Shown here: positions 27,656-38,861 of the stretch, one piece after another | Layout of the letters: each line of letters starts with the position of its first letter | How positions within the stretch are numbered: position 1 is the stretch's first letter | Origin: [Mycobacterium] crassicus | GTDB lineage: Bacteria > Actinomycetota > Actinomycetes > Mycobacteriales > Mycobacteriaceae | Direction: 5' to 3' | DNA: 64,000 bases | NCBI RefSeq assembly: GCF_020181615.1 | Contig: NZ_CP084029.1 | Location: 1,655,875 to 1,719,874, forward strand | Notes under the pieces: model-generated | Database searches by the model: none | What the model was told of the DNA's origin: nothing | The model's input: the letters and a program-made list of their open reading frames with translations, nothing else | Translations under genes and position numbers: made by a program

Positions 27656-28538
27656 CGGCCTCGACGACTGTGGCTAGGCTCCTGATATCGGCCGGGCGCA
27701 CCCGGCAGCAGCCGCCCACGATGCGCGCCCCGGCGGTCACCCATTGCGGCACCAGGTCTGGGGAGAACCGCACCGGCCCGCTCCAGCCGCCGGCGGCCCA
27801 GCGTTCCCCGCTGTTGGGGTAGACGATCACCGGCTTACCGGTGACTTCGCGAGCGATCTCAACTGCCGGCAGCACGTCGGCGGGTGCGCAGCAGTTGACC
27901 CCCACCGCGACGATCTGCGGCACCCCGGCGGCGACCGCGAAAGCCTCTGTGAGTGGCTGCCCGGCGCGGGTTGTGGTGCCCTTGATGGTGTAGCTGAGCC
28001 AGGTCGGCACCTGTAGCTCGCCGATCAGACCCACCAGCGCCGCGGCCTCGTCGATGTCCGGCACGGTCTCCAGCGCGAGCAGATCGGCGCCGGCGTCGGC
28101 CAGAACCTCCAGCCGCGGCCGGTGCCAGGCCATCAGCTGCTCGACCGAAAGTCCGTAGCGGCCACGGTATTCCGAGCCGTCGGCTCGGGTGGCCCCGTAG
28201 GGGCCGACCGACGCCGCCACCCAGTGACCACTTCCGGCGGCGTCACGGGCCAGCCCCACACTGCGGCGCAACAGCATCTCCGCGTCCGCCCGGCCGATTC
28301 CGCGGGCGGCGAAACCCTCGAAGCTCGCCTGGTAGCCGGCGGTGGTCGCGATCTGTGCGCCGGCGGCGAAGAAGGCTCGGTGTGCCGCGGTGATGGCGCC
28401 GGGCGCATCCACCAGCAATCGCGCCGACCACAGCGGGTCCCCGGCGAGATCACAGCCGCGGGCTTCCAGCTCCGTCGCCAAACCCCCGTCGGCGATGAGC
28501 ACGGTATCGTCGGGAACGGCGAACCCCACGTTCGCCAC
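27621..28538 (-). CDS. mmuM: Homocysteine S-methyltransferase
   Basis: A 305-residue zinc methyltransferase that makes methionine from homocysteine with S-methylmethionine or AdoMet as donor. The start region [19 protein letters not shown] is the standard opening, and the zinc cysteines are in GVNCCAP and VGGCCRV. GTG 28538 was chosen because GGAG lies 8 nt upstream and the length then matches the ~300-residue family; longer in-frame starts add an unconserved extension. Its position between the clpP genes and clpX on the opposite strand is the same as in M. tuberculosis. Confidence 0.88.
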   Translation of the reverse strand: MANVGFAVPDDTVLIADGGLATELEARGCDLAGDPLWSARLLVDAPGAITAAHRAFFAAGAQIATTAGYQASFEGFAARGIGRADAEMLLRRSVGLARDAAGSGHWVAASVGPYGATRADGSEYRGRYGLSVEQLMAWHRPRLEVLADAGADLLALETVPDIDEAAALVGLIGELQVPTWLSYTIKGTTTRAGQPLTEAFAVAAGVPQIVAVGVNCCAPADVLPAVEIAREVTGKPVIVYPNSGERWAAGGWSGPVRFSPDLVPQWVTAGARIVGGCCRVRPADIRSLATVVEAVDSASTRQKFE

Positions 28539-28701
28539 TGTAGGGCTCCGCGATACACCTGCGACACGCTCACGCCGCGCCAGCGCGTCACGCGCCGCGT
28601 CGGCAATTCGGGCGATATGTTCTTGGAGCAGACAGGACGTAGAACCAAATACCAACGACGCGATTCGGCCTTATCGGTCGCCTCGCACCGGAATGAGCGG
28701 G

Positions 28702-28707
28702 TAGCGT
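28702..28707 (+). promoter_or_regulatory. -10 box for clpX
   Basis: TAGCGT, 59 nt before the clpX ATG. The leader that follows contains a 7-bp hairpin GTCGGGG/CCCCGAC (28706-28732) and AGGAAGTAGG as ribosome site. Confidence 0.35.
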
Positions 28708-28766
28708 CGGGGCATACACCGGATCCCCGACGACAACGGCGAACAGGAAGTAGGTCCTCACGCACC

Positions 28767-30050
28767 ATGGCGCGCATCGGAGACGGCGGTGACTTGCTGA
28801 AGTGTTCCTTCTGCGGAAAGAGTCAGAAGCAGGTCAAGAAGCTCATCGCGGGTCCGGGCGTCTACATCTGCGATGAATGCATCGACCTGTGCAACGAGAT
28901 CATCGAAGAGGAACTCGCCGACGCCGACGACGTCAAGCTCGATGAGCTGCCCAAGCCCGCGGAGATCCGGGACTTCCTCGAGGGCTACGTCATCGGTCAG
29001 GACACCGCCAAGCGCACGCTGGCGGTAGCCGTCTACAACCACTACAAGCGCATCCAGGCCGGTGAGAAGAGCCGCGATTCCCGCTCCGGTGAGCCGGTTG
29101 AGCTGACCAAGTCCAATATTTTGATGCTCGGCCCCACCGGTTGCGGCAAGACCTACCTGGCCCAGACCCTGGCCAAGATGCTCAATGTGCCGTTCGCGAT
29201 CGCCGACGCCACCGCGCTGACCGAGGCGGGTTACGTCGGTGAGGACGTGGAGAACATTCTGCTCAAGCTGATCCAGGCCGCCGACTACGACGTCAAGCGG
29301 GCTGAGACCGGCATCGTGTACATCGACGAGGTCGACAAGATCGCCCGCAAGAGCGAGAACCCGTCGATCACCCGGGACGTCTCCGGAGAGGGCGTGCAGC
29401 AGGCACTGCTGAAGATCCTGGAGGGCACCCAGGCGTCGGTTCCCCCGCAGGGCGGCCGCAAGCACCCGCATCAGGAATTCATCCAGATCGACACCACCAA
29501 CGTGCTCTTCATCGTGGCCGGGGCGTTCGCCGGTCTGGAGAAGATCGTCTCGGACCGGGTCGGCAAGCGCGGCTTGGGGTTTGGTGCCGAGGTTCGCTCC
29601 AAGGCGGAGATCGACACCACCGACCACTTCGCCGAGGTCATGCCCGAAGACCTGATCAAGTTCGGATTGATCCCGGAGTTCATCGGCCGACTGCCGGTGG
29701 TGGCCTCGGTGACCAACCTGGACATGGAGTCCCTGGTCAAGATCCTGTCGGAGCCGAAGAACGCTCTGGTCAAGCAGTACACCCGACTGTTCGAGATGGA
29801 CGGGGTGGAGCTGGAGTTCAGTCCGGACGCGCTGGAGGCCATCGCCGATCAGGCCATCCACCGGGGCACCGGCGCGCGTGGCCTGCGAGCGATCATGGAA
29901 GAAGTGCTGCTGCCGGTCATGTACGACATCCCCAGCCGCAACGACGTCGCCAAGGTCGTGGTGACCAAGGAAACGGTCCAGGACAACGTGTTGCCGACCA
30001 TCGTGCCGCGCAAGGCATCCCGGTCGGAGCGCCGCGACAAGACGGCCTGA
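28767..30050 (+). CDS. clpX: ATP-dependent Clp protease ATP-binding subunit ClpX
   Basis: A 427-residue AAA+ unfoldase that feeds tagged proteins to ClpP1P2. The N-terminal zinc domain has CSFCGK and CDEC (residues ~11-40). Walker A GPTGCGKT, pore loop AGYVGED, Walker [10 protein letters not shown], and the sensor region [16 protein letters not shown] follow in order. RGLGFGAEV corresponds to the IGF loop that docks into ClpP. ATG 28767 has an AGGAAGTAGG ribosome site and gives the usual N-terminus [18 protein letters not shown]. Confidence 0.97.
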   Translation: MARIGDGGDLLKCSFCGKSQKQVKKLIAGPGVYICDECIDLCNEIIEEELADADDVKLDELPKPAEIRDFLEGYVIGQDTAKRTLAVAVYNHYKRIQAGEKSRDSRSGEPVELTKSNILMLGPTGCGKTYLAQTLAKMLNVPFAIADATALTEAGYVGEDVENILLKLIQAADYDVKRAETGIVYIDEVDKIARKSENPSITRDVSGEGVQQALLKILEGTQASVPPQGGRKHPHQEFIQIDTTNVLFIVAGAFAGLEKIVSDRVGKRGLGFGAEVRSKAEIDTTDHFAEVMPEDLIKFGLIPEFIGRLPVVASVTNLDMESLVKILSEPKNALVKQYTRLFEMDGVELEFSPDALEAIADQAIHRGTGARGLRAIMEEVLLPVMYDIPSRNDVAKVVVTKETVQDNVLPTIVPRKASRSERRDKTA

Positions 30051-30082
30051 TCCGGCGCGGCCCGGCCGGCGTCTCTAAAAGT

Positions 30083-30094
30083 TACTCGCGAGTA
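30083..30094. promoter_or_regulatory. 12-bp palindrome upstream of korA
   Basis: TACTCGCGAGTA is a perfect palindrome, flanked by AAAAGT on the left and AAACTTT further right. It looks like a TetR-type operator. The regulator is not known. Confidence 0.45.
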
Positions 30095-30116
30095 GCGAAA
30101 CTTTCTTAAAGTTGGG

Positions 30117-30135
30117 TCGTCACCTATAGTGACGA
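30117..30135 (+). promoter_or_regulatory. Operator-like palindrome over korAB -10 box
   Basis: TCGTCAC (30117-30123) and GTGACGA (30129-30135) are perfect inverted arms around CTATA. The consensus -10 TATAGT (30125-30130) sits across the centre, so a bound dimer would block RNA polymerase. The predicted korA leader is about 190 nt. Confidence 0.5.
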
Positions 30136-30324
30136 AAACCACATTCTGGGCCTTGGTTGGCCGAGAACTCCGTCCTGACGTCGGGATTTCGTAGTCAACC
30201 GGTCGGTTTTCGACACGGTGTGGTGTCCAACGGTCTCTAAGGACGGTGCAATAATCGGTACTGCCAGTGACAGAAAAAATGTGGGTGCGCCAGACGCGCT
30301 GCGCGGGCCCGGGTCAGGACAGTG

Positions 30325-32267
30325 ATGGAAGGCGGGGCCGTGGGTCCGAGCGGTAACGGAGCCGGGTCGGCGCCCGGGCGTCAAAAACTCGAGAAGGTCG
30401 TGATCCGCTTCGCCGGTGACTCCGGTGACGGCATGCAGCTCACCGGCGATCGCTTCACCTCAGAGGCAGCACTGTTCGGCAACGACCTTGCCACCCAGCC
30501 GAACTACCCGGCCGAGATCCGCGCACCTCAGGGCACCCTGCCGGGCGTGTCGTCGTTCCAGATCCAGATCGCCGACTTCGACATCCTCACCGCGGGTGAC
30601 CGCCCCGATGTGTTGGTGGCGATGAACCCCGCGGCCCTGAAGGCCAACATCGGTGATCTGCCGCGCGGCGGCATGGTGATCGTCAACTCCGACGAGTTCA
30701 CCAAGCGCAACCTCGCCAAGATCGGCTACGAGACCAGCCCGCTGGAGACCGAGGAACTGTCCGAGTACGTGGTGGTCCCGGTCGCGATGACCTCGCTGAC
30801 GCTGGGCGCGGTCGAGGAGATCGGCGCGACCAAGAAGGACGGCGCCCGCGCCAAGAACATGTTCGCTCTCGGCCTGCTGTCCTGGATGTATGGCCGGCCG
30901 ATCGAGACCAGCGAGCAATTCATCCGCGAGAAGTTCGCCAAGAAGCCCGACGTCGCCGACGCCAACGTGCTGGCCCTCAAGGCCGGCTGGAATTACGGCG
31001 AGACCACCGAGGCCTTCGGTACCACCTACGAGATCTCCCCGGCCAAGCTGCCCGCGGGGGAGTACCGGCAGATCTCGGGTAACACCGCGATGGCCTACGG
31101 CGTGATCGTCGCCGGCCAGTTGGCCGACACCCAGGTGGTGCTCGGCACCTACCCGATCACTCCGGCCTCGGACATCCTGCATGAGTTGTCCAAGCACAAG
31201 AACTTCAACGTGCTGACCTTCCAGGCCGAAGACGAGATCGCCGGCATCGGTGCGGCGATCGGCGCCTCCTACGGCGGTGCGCTGGGCGTCACCAGCACCT
31301 CCGGTCCGGGCCTGGCGCTCAAGGCCGAGGCGCTGGGCCTGGCCGTGATGACCGAACTGCCGCTGTTGCTGATCAACGTCCAGCGCGGTGGCCCGTCGAC
31401 CGGACTGCCGACCAAGACCGAGCAGGCGGACCTGATGCAGGCGCTCTACGGCCGCAACGGCGAGTCGCCGGTCGCGGTGCTGGCGCCATGCACGCCGTCG
31501 GACTGCTTCGACGCGGCCATCGAGGCCGTCCGGATCGCGCTGACCTACCGCACCCCGGTGGTGCTGCTGTCCGACGGGGCGATCGCCAACGGGTCCGAGC
31601 CGTGGCGCATCCCCGACGTCGCCGCGATGGAGCCCATCGAGCGCAACCTGGCCAAGGCCGGTGAGGACTTCCAGCCGTACGCGCGTGACCCGGAGACCCT
31701 GGCTCGCCAGTTCGCCATCCCGGGCACCCCGGGTCTGGAGCACCGGATCGGTGGACTGGAGAAGGCCAACGGCACCGGGGAGATCTCCTACGAACCGGCC
31801 AACCACGACCTGATGGTGCGGTTGCGCCAGGCCAAGATCGACGGCATCAAGGTTCCCGACCTCGAGGTCGACGACCCCACCGGGGACGCCGAGCTGCTGC
31901 TGCTGGGCTGGGGCAGCTCCTACGGCCCGATCGCCGAGGCCTGCCGGCGGGCCCGGCGTGGCGGGGTCAAGGTCGCCCAGGCCCACCTGCGCCACCTCAA
32001 CCCCTTCCCGGCCAACCTCGGTGAGGTGCTGCGGCGCTACCCGAAGGTGGTACTGCCGGAGATGAACCTGGGCCAGTTGGCGCTGCTGCTGCGCGGCCGC
32101 TACCTGGTCGACATCCAGTCGGTGACCAAGGTGGCCGGTAAGGCCTTCCTCGCCGACGAGGTGGAGGGGATCATCGACGACGCACTGGCTGGAACGTTGG
32201 CGGATCGGGAGAACGAGAAGGCGTCGCTGGCCAGGGCCGCGGCGGTCACCATTGCAGGAGCGAACTC

Positions 32268-32271
<4 letters not shown>
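30325..32271 (+). CDS. korA: 2-oxoglutarate:ferredoxin oxidoreductase, alpha (gamma-alpha fused) subunit
   Basis: A 648-residue subunit of KOR, the CoA- and ferredoxin-dependent enzyme that replaces 2-oxoglutarate dehydrogenase in mycobacteria and keeps the TCA cycle complete. The N-terminal ~190 residues are the gamma domain (VVIRFAGDSGDGMQLTG, NYPAEIRAPQGTLPGVSSFQ). The alpha domain (~230-620) has TYPITPASDILHELS and QAEDEIAGIGAAIGASYGG. ATG 30325 is preceded by AGGAC; GTG 30340 with GGAAGG upstream is a good alternative. It overlaps korB by ATGA. Confidence 0.92.
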
Positions 32272-33362
<1,091 letters not shown>

Positions 33363-33367
33363 CCGCT

Positions 33368-33952
33368 ATGAGTACCGGTCGGCTGGCCGGTGTCGTGCTG
33401 GCCGGCGGCGAATCGCGCCGGATGGGCCGTGACAAGGCCACCCTGACCGTGCCGGGTTTGTTCGACGGCCGGACCCTGGTCGAGCAGTTGGTGTCAGTGG
33501 TCGGGCAGTGCTGTGATCCCGTCTTCGTGGTGGCCGCCCAGGGCCAGACGCTGCCCAAACTCGCCGCGCGGGTATTGCGTGATGAGGTGCCCGGGCTGGG
33601 ACCGCTGCCGGCCGTGGGCCTGGGCCTGCGTGCCGCTGCGGGCGCCGGTGCGGATCGTGCGTTCGTCTGCGCCGTGGATATGCCGAACCTGACCCCTGAG
33701 GTGATCGATCGGTTGGTGGAATCCGCTCGAGTGTCGGGCGCGGACATCGTGCTGCCTCGGCCGGTTCGTGACCACTACCTGGCGGCGGTATACCGCACCG
33801 CGCTGACCGAAACCATTGCTGCGATGGTCGATGCAGGGGAGCGCCGGATGGGTGCGTTGATCGACACGGTCGAGGTACAACGGATTGTGCTCGAGGATGC
33901 GGCCCCGCTGGCCAACCTGAACTCTCCAGACGACATCCTCGGGCTGTCGTGA
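33368..33952 (+). CDS. mobA: Molybdenum cofactor guanylyltransferase
   Basis: A 194-residue nucleotidyltransferase that joins GMP to molybdopterin to give the guanine dinucleotide cofactor. The signature [18 protein letters not shown] is the GTP-binding loop, and [14 protein letters not shown] contains the metal-binding Asp. It follows korB by 5 bp, so it is probably in the same transcript, although its pathway differs. It ends the conserved block; the next gene has its own promoter. Confidence 0.88.
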   Translation: MSTGRLAGVVLAGGESRRMGRDKATLTVPGLFDGRTLVEQLVSVVGQCCDPVFVVAAQGQTLPKLAARVLRDEVPGLGPLPAVGLGLRAAAGAGADRAFVCAVDMPNLTPEVIDRLVESARVSGADIVLPRPVRDHYLAAVYRTALTETIAAMVDAGERRMGALIDTVEVQRIVLEDAAPLANLNSPDDILGLS

Positions 33953-33985
33953 GCGGTGTGACCGCGGTACCTGCCACGGTTGCGT

Positions 33986-33991
33986 TACGTT
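33986..33991 (+). promoter_or_regulatory. -10 box of leaderless DUF4226-type gene
   Basis: TACGTT ends 7 nt before GTG 33999. Confidence 0.5.
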
Positions 33992-33998
33992 GAGCAAT

Positions 33999-34997
33999 GT
34001 GCCAAGCGAGATGGGAGCTTTCGCCGAGGCGGCGCGAGCTCGGGAGACCCAACTCTCGGCACGGTTAGCCGCGTCGGCGGCAGCCGATCGGGAACTTGAG
34101 GCGGTGCTGCACGGTGCCGTGCAGTTCAATCGGAATTCGCGCCAGCGACTCGATGCCATCGAGGCCGAGATCAAACAGGCAGCGTCTACCTGGCCGGGGC
34201 TGGATACCCCCGCTGGTGCCCGCCAGTTCCAATCGTTTCTGATCGACAAGACCCGTGACATCGAAAAGGTCGTTGCCGACGGGGTAACCGACAGCCGCGA
34301 CAGGGCTGCCCGGGTCCAGGCGTTGACCGGTCGCTACCCGATCGGCAAGGATCTGCCGGCGGACCTGCCCGACGACGACGGTATGCAGCGCATCGGGGGC
34401 GGCGAGTACACACTGCCGGATGGTCCGGCCCCTCCCGGGCGCTTCGGTTTCCCCAACGATCCGAACATCCCTCCACCGCCGGACTCATTGCCCGGCGGGG
34501 GGCGATGGCGGATCGGTGGTGAGGGTTATCTCGGTGGCCCGGACGGTGGACCGCCGACCGACTCTCCGACGAAGGGGGAGCCGTGGAAGTCGCAGCCCGG
34601 GGAACTGCCGATTCAGCAGGGGCGAGGATCAGGCTGGGAGACGATCGGCACTGTGCCGCCCAATGGATGGGGTGAGGACCCCGTTGTCGTCGGGAAGGAG
34701 TCCTATGGGTTCCGCTGGGTCGGCGAGAGCTTCAACCCGGACGCGGCCGGGCACGTCCAGTGGGTCAAGCAGGGGGACAGCTGGTACCGGGCGGAGTGGC
34801 TCGACTACCGGTTCGAGCAGGAACACAGAAGGATGATCGGCGACCCAGGCGTTGCCGTTCAACCGAATTCGGGTGCCAACGTTTGGAAGCCGGTCAGTAT
34901 CCAGGACGTCTACAAGATCCATAACTCCAATCCCAGGATCACGATCAATCTGCCTGACTTATGCGGCCAGGAGTTCACGATTCCGCCGCGGTCCTGA
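33999..34997 (+). CDS. DUF4226-type protein with proline/glycine-rich middle and unknown C-terminal domain
   Basis: A 332-residue protein. Residues ~1-110 are helical, with RLDAIEAEIKQAASTWPGLDTPAGARQFQ resembling the mycobacterial DUF4226 domain, which is found in proteins of ESX-like or polymorphic-toxin layout. Residues ~125-225 are rich in Pro, Gly and Asp. The C-terminal ~110 residues (WVKQGDSWYRAEWLDYRFE ... INLPDLCGQEFTIPP) form a compact Trp-rich domain I do not recognise. No signal peptide is present. GTG 33999 was chosen by its leaderless promoter; TTG 33990 is an alternative. A small membrane-anchored protein follows after 16 bp. A secreted effector with a partner is a hypothesis only. 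Confidence 0.6.
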   Translation: MPSEMGAFAEAARARETQLSARLAASAAADRELEAVLHGAVQFNRNSRQRLDAIEAEIKQAASTWPGLDTPAGARQFQSFLIDKTRDIEKVVADGVTDSRDRAARVQALTGRYPIGKDLPADLPDDDGMQRIGGGEYTLPDGPAPPGRFGFPNDPNIPPPPDSLPGGGRWRIGGEGYLGGPDGGPPTDSPTKGEPWKSQPGELPIQQGRGSGWETIGTVPPNGWGEDPVVVGKESYGFRWVGESFNPDAAGHVQWVKQGDSWYRAEWLDYRFEQEHRRMIGDPGVAVQPNSGANVWKPVSIQDVYKIHNSNPRITINLPDLCGQEFTIPPRS

Positions 34998-35013
34998 AGA
35001 CCTGAGGAGACTT

Positions 35014-35502
35014 ATGACGGTGACTTGGCTGCGGCGACGCCGGCTAGCGATGTCGACTGTTGTTCTAGTGGCGGCTGTTGCCGGCGGCATCGCCGTCTGG
35101 GTGACACACGACAGCCGTACCCCTCTGCAGAAGGATTGCGCGGAGGTCAGTGATCTTGGCCGCCAAGCGCATGACCTGGGTACGTGGATGAATGACGGTC
35201 TTGATAACCACACGATCGACAATCTCGATGAGATCGTTGATCGGGAGTCGACGCTGAGTGACCGCCTTCGTGCCGCCGCGGGTTCGGTGACGACATCTGA
35301 GATGAAGCAACCGCTGGCTACCTGGGCCGACGCGATGGCCCTCAGTGCGCAACTCCAGCGCGAATCCAATGCGGCGGCGGGGGCAGACCCATCGCCGGAG
35401 TGGATGGGCAACGCCTACCGGTACAACGCGATGGTGAGCGAAGCCCTCGACGCGCTGGATCGGCGGTGCCCAGGGCTGAAGCAGTTGGTCCGCGTTTCCT
35501 GA
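35014..35502 (+). CDS. Small membrane-anchored protein paired with DUF4226-type gene
   Basis: A 162-residue protein with an N-terminal basic stretch (WLRRRR) and one hydrophobic helix (~10-30, STVVLVAAVAGGIAVWV). The rest is helical and extracytoplasmic, with two Cys (KDCAEV and RRCPGL) that may pair. There is no lipobox. ATG 35014 has GAGGAG upstream (35004-35009). Spacing of 16 bp from the preceding gene suggests joint function. Similar two-gene layouts with a DUF4226 protein and a lipoprotein (Rv2798c-lppV area, by memory) exist in M. tuberculosis. Function unknown. Confidence 0.6.
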   Translation: MTVTWLRRRRLAMSTVVLVAAVAGGIAVWVTHDSRTPLQKDCAEVSDLGRQAHDLGTWMNDGLDNHTIDNLDEIVDRESTLSDRLRAAAGSVTTSEMKQPLATWADAMALSAQLQRESNAAAGADPSPEWMGNAYRYNAMVSEALDALDRRCPGLKQLVRVS

Positions 35503-36746
<1,244 letters not shown>

Positions 36747-36760
36747 CCCTTCGCACAGCT

Positions 36761-36791
36761 GACGGCGCCGGACGATGAGTCCGGCGCCGTC
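36761..36791 (+). terminator. Strong hairpin terminator after rpfE
   Basis: A perfect 13-bp stem, GACGGCGCCGGAC (36761-36773) with GTCCGGCGCCGTC (36779-36791), around the loop GATGA. No T-run follows. Confidence 0.75.
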
Positions 36792-36817
36792 GCCGTCAGC
36801 GGGGTCCGGCCGGCGGG

Positions 36818-36823
36818 TAGCGT
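36818..36823 (+). promoter_or_regulatory. -10 box of leaderless enoyl reductase-like gene
   Basis: TAGCGT ends 7 nt before ATG 36831. Confidence 0.5.
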
Positions 36824-36830
36824 CGGCCGC

Positions 36831-38087
36831 ATGCCGGATACGCCACGTGAGCTTGACGTCGTCGTCTACGGGGCGACCGGATTCGCCGGGAAGCTGACCG
36901 CCGAATACCTGGCGCGCGCCGGGGGCGCAGCCCGGATCGCACTGGCGGGCCGCTCGGCCGACCGGGTGCGCGCGGTCCGTGACACCCTCGGCCCGGTGGC
37001 GCAGGACTGGCCGATTGTGGTCGCCGACGCCGACAGGCCCGAGACGCTGGATGCGATGGCGGCCCGTACTCGGGTGGTCATCACCACCGTCGGGCCCTAC
37101 ACCCGCTACGGCATGCCGCTGGTCGCGGCCTGTGCGGCCGCAGGTACCGACTACGTCGACCTGACCGGCGAGGCGCTGTTCGTGCGGGAGAGCATCGACC
37201 TTTTCCACAAGCAGGCGGCCGACAACGGGGCCCGCATCGTGCACGCCTGCGGTTTCGACTCCATTCCGTCGGACATGAGTGTCTACGCCCTCTATCGGGC
37301 GGCCCGCGACGACGGCGCCGGGGACCTGCTCGAGACCGACTTCGTTCTGCGGGGAGCCTCCGGCGGGGTCTCCGGCGGCACCCTCGCCACGGTGATCGAG
37401 GTTCTGACCGCCGCCGCCAACGATCCGGACGCCCGACGCCAACTCTTCGACCCGTACACGCTCAGTTCCGATCGGCCCGCCGAACCCCGGTTGGGCCCCG
37501 AACCGGATCTGTCCTGGCGGCGGGGTCGTGACATCGCGCCTGAACTGGATGGAATCTGGACCGCCGGTTTCGCTATGGCGCCCGTCAACACCCGGATCGT
37601 GCGGCGCAGCAACGGACTGCTGGACTGGGCTTACGGGCGTCGTTTCCGCTATGCCGAGCACATGAGCGTCGGCTCGTCGGCCGCGGCACCCGCACTGTCT
37701 GGATTGATGACCGGCCTTGGCAAGGCGACGTTCGGGCTCGGTGGCCACCTCGTCCGGTTAGTGCCGCCCGGGTTGTTGGAACGGGCGTTGCCCAAGCCGG
37801 GAACCGGCCCCGGCCGGCGCCGCCGCGAGGACGGTTACTACCGCATCGAGACCTATACGACGACGAGCAGTGGCGCACGCTACCGGGCGGACATGGCGCA
37901 GCGGGGCGACCCCGGCTACCAGGCCACCGCGGTGTTGCTGGGCGAGAGCGCGCTGGCGCTGGCGCTCAACCGCGACCTGCTCTCCGATCACTACGGGGTG
38001 CTCACCCCGGCCGCCGCGATGGGCGACGCGCTGCTGGTCCGGCTGCCTGCGGCAGGGGTGAGGCTGGAGGTGTCCCGGCTGAGTTGA
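36831..38087 (+). CDS. Saccharopine dehydrogenase-like / trans-acting enoyl reductase family protein
   Basis: A 418-residue NAD(P)-binding protein. The N-terminus DVVVYGATGFAGKLTAEYLA is a Rossmann fold, and GTDYVDLTGEALFVRE ... ACGFDSIPSDMSVY is typical of mycobacterial saccharopine dehydrogenase-like proteins. Family members act as trans enoyl reductases in wall lipid synthesis (Rv2953) or have unknown roles; this one matches the Rv2449c position between rpfE and valS. It has no polyketide neighbours here, so the substrate is unknown. Confidence 0.82.
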   Translation: MPDTPRELDVVVYGATGFAGKLTAEYLARAGGAARIALAGRSADRVRAVRDTLGPVAQDWPIVVADADRPETLDAMAARTRVVITTVGPYTRYGMPLVAACAAAGTDYVDLTGEALFVRESIDLFHKQAADNGARIVHACGFDSIPSDMSVYALYRAARDDGAGDLLETDFVLRGASGGVSGGTLATVIEVLTAAANDPDARRQLFDPYTLSSDRPAEPRLGPEPDLSWRRGRDIAPELDGIWTAGFAMAPVNTRIVRRSNGLLDWAYGRRFRYAEHMSVGSSAAAPALSGLMTGLGKATFGLGGHLVRLVPPGLLERALPKPGTGPGRRRREDGYYRIETYTTTSSGARYRADMAQRGDPGYQATAVLLGESALALALNRDLLSDHYGVLTPAAAMGDALLVRLPAAGVRLEVSRLS

Positions 38088-38128
38088 TCGGCGCCGAATC
38101 GGCCAGTGCTGGCCACCGCCCTTTCCGC

Positions 38129-38134
38129 TAATGT
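38129..38134 (+). promoter_or_regulatory. -10 box for DUF937 gene
   Basis: TAATGT, 53 nt upstream of ATG 38188. The leader has GAAGGTGG as a possible ribosome site. Confidence 0.35.
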
Positions 38135-38187
38135 CGTTTCCGATCGCTGTTACAGCAGTAGCCCAGCAACGAAGGTGGACGAATACT

Positions 38188-38781
38188 ATGGCCGGCCTTG
38201 ACGATCTCTTCGCGCAGATCCCCATCCAGGAAATCGCCGACAAGCTCGGCGCCGACTCGGGCGAGGTGAACAACACGATCCAGACACTGGTGCCGGTGCT
38301 GGTCAGCAGCCTGAGCCAGAACGCACAGGAGTCCGGCCAGGCGAACACCATCGTGGACGCCGCCACCAACTTCGCCGCCCAGGGGCTGCTGGACAACGCC
38401 CTCGGCGGTAGCCAATCCGAGGGCCAGCAACTGATCGCGACGATCTTCGGCGGCAATGACACCAGTCAGGTCGCTTCGGCGCTGTCGGGTGCCGGAGCCG
38501 GCAACAACGATCTGCTGCAGCGGTTGCTCCCGATCCTCGCGCCGATCGTGCTCGCCTACATCGGCAAGCAGCTGACCGGCCAGAAGGCCGAGCCCGCGCA
38601 GGAGCAGGCCTCTGGTGGCGGCGGCCTCGCCGATGTCCTGGGTGGCATCCTGGGCGGCATGACCTCCGGCGGCGGCGCCAAGAACCAGTCGATGGGCAGC
38701 ATCCTGGGCAACGCGCTGGGCGGCAAGACCGGGGAGGCGATCGGCAGCATTCTGGGCGGGCTGCTGGGCGGCAAGAAGTAG
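38188..38781 (+). CDS. DUF937 family protein
   Basis: A 197-residue protein. Residues ~1-110 are the DUF937 helical domain (DDLFAQIPIQEIADKLGADSGEVNNTI), also seen in YidB-like proteins. The C-terminal ~60 residues are glycine-rich with repeats of LGGILGG/GSILGG type, which recur at least four times and end in GGLLGGKK. Function unknown. It stands alone between two promoters and is closed by a strong terminator. Confidence 0.75.
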   Translation: MAGLDDLFAQIPIQEIADKLGADSGEVNNTIQTLVPVLVSSLSQNAQESGQANTIVDAATNFAAQGLLDNALGGSQSEGQQLIATIFGGNDTSQVASALSGAGAGNNDLLQRLLPILAPIVLAYIGKQLTGQKAEPAQEQASGGGGLADVLGGILGGMTSGGGAKNQSMGSILGNALGGKTGEAIGSILGGLLGGKK

Positions 38782-38795
38782 CAGGCTCTCGAAAC

Positions 38796-38823
38796 GCCCC
38801 CGGACCGAGCCCGGTCCGGGGGC
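38796..38823 (+). terminator. Intrinsic terminator after DUF937 gene
   Basis: An 11-bp perfect stem GCCCCCGGACC (38796-38806) with GGTCCGGGGGC (38813-38823), followed by TTTCGTGTCTT. It is the most classical terminator in the window. Confidence 0.85.
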
Positions 38824-38849
38824 TTTCGTGTCTTGCGGACAGTCGTTCC

Positions 38850-38855
38850 TAGAAT
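38850..38855 (+). promoter_or_regulatory. -10 box of leaderless valS
   Basis: TAGAAT ends 6 nt before the GTG at 38862, so transcription should begin at this G. No T-box or other tRNA-sensing leader can exist in between. Confidence 0.6.
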
Positions 38856-38861
38856 TGAGCG

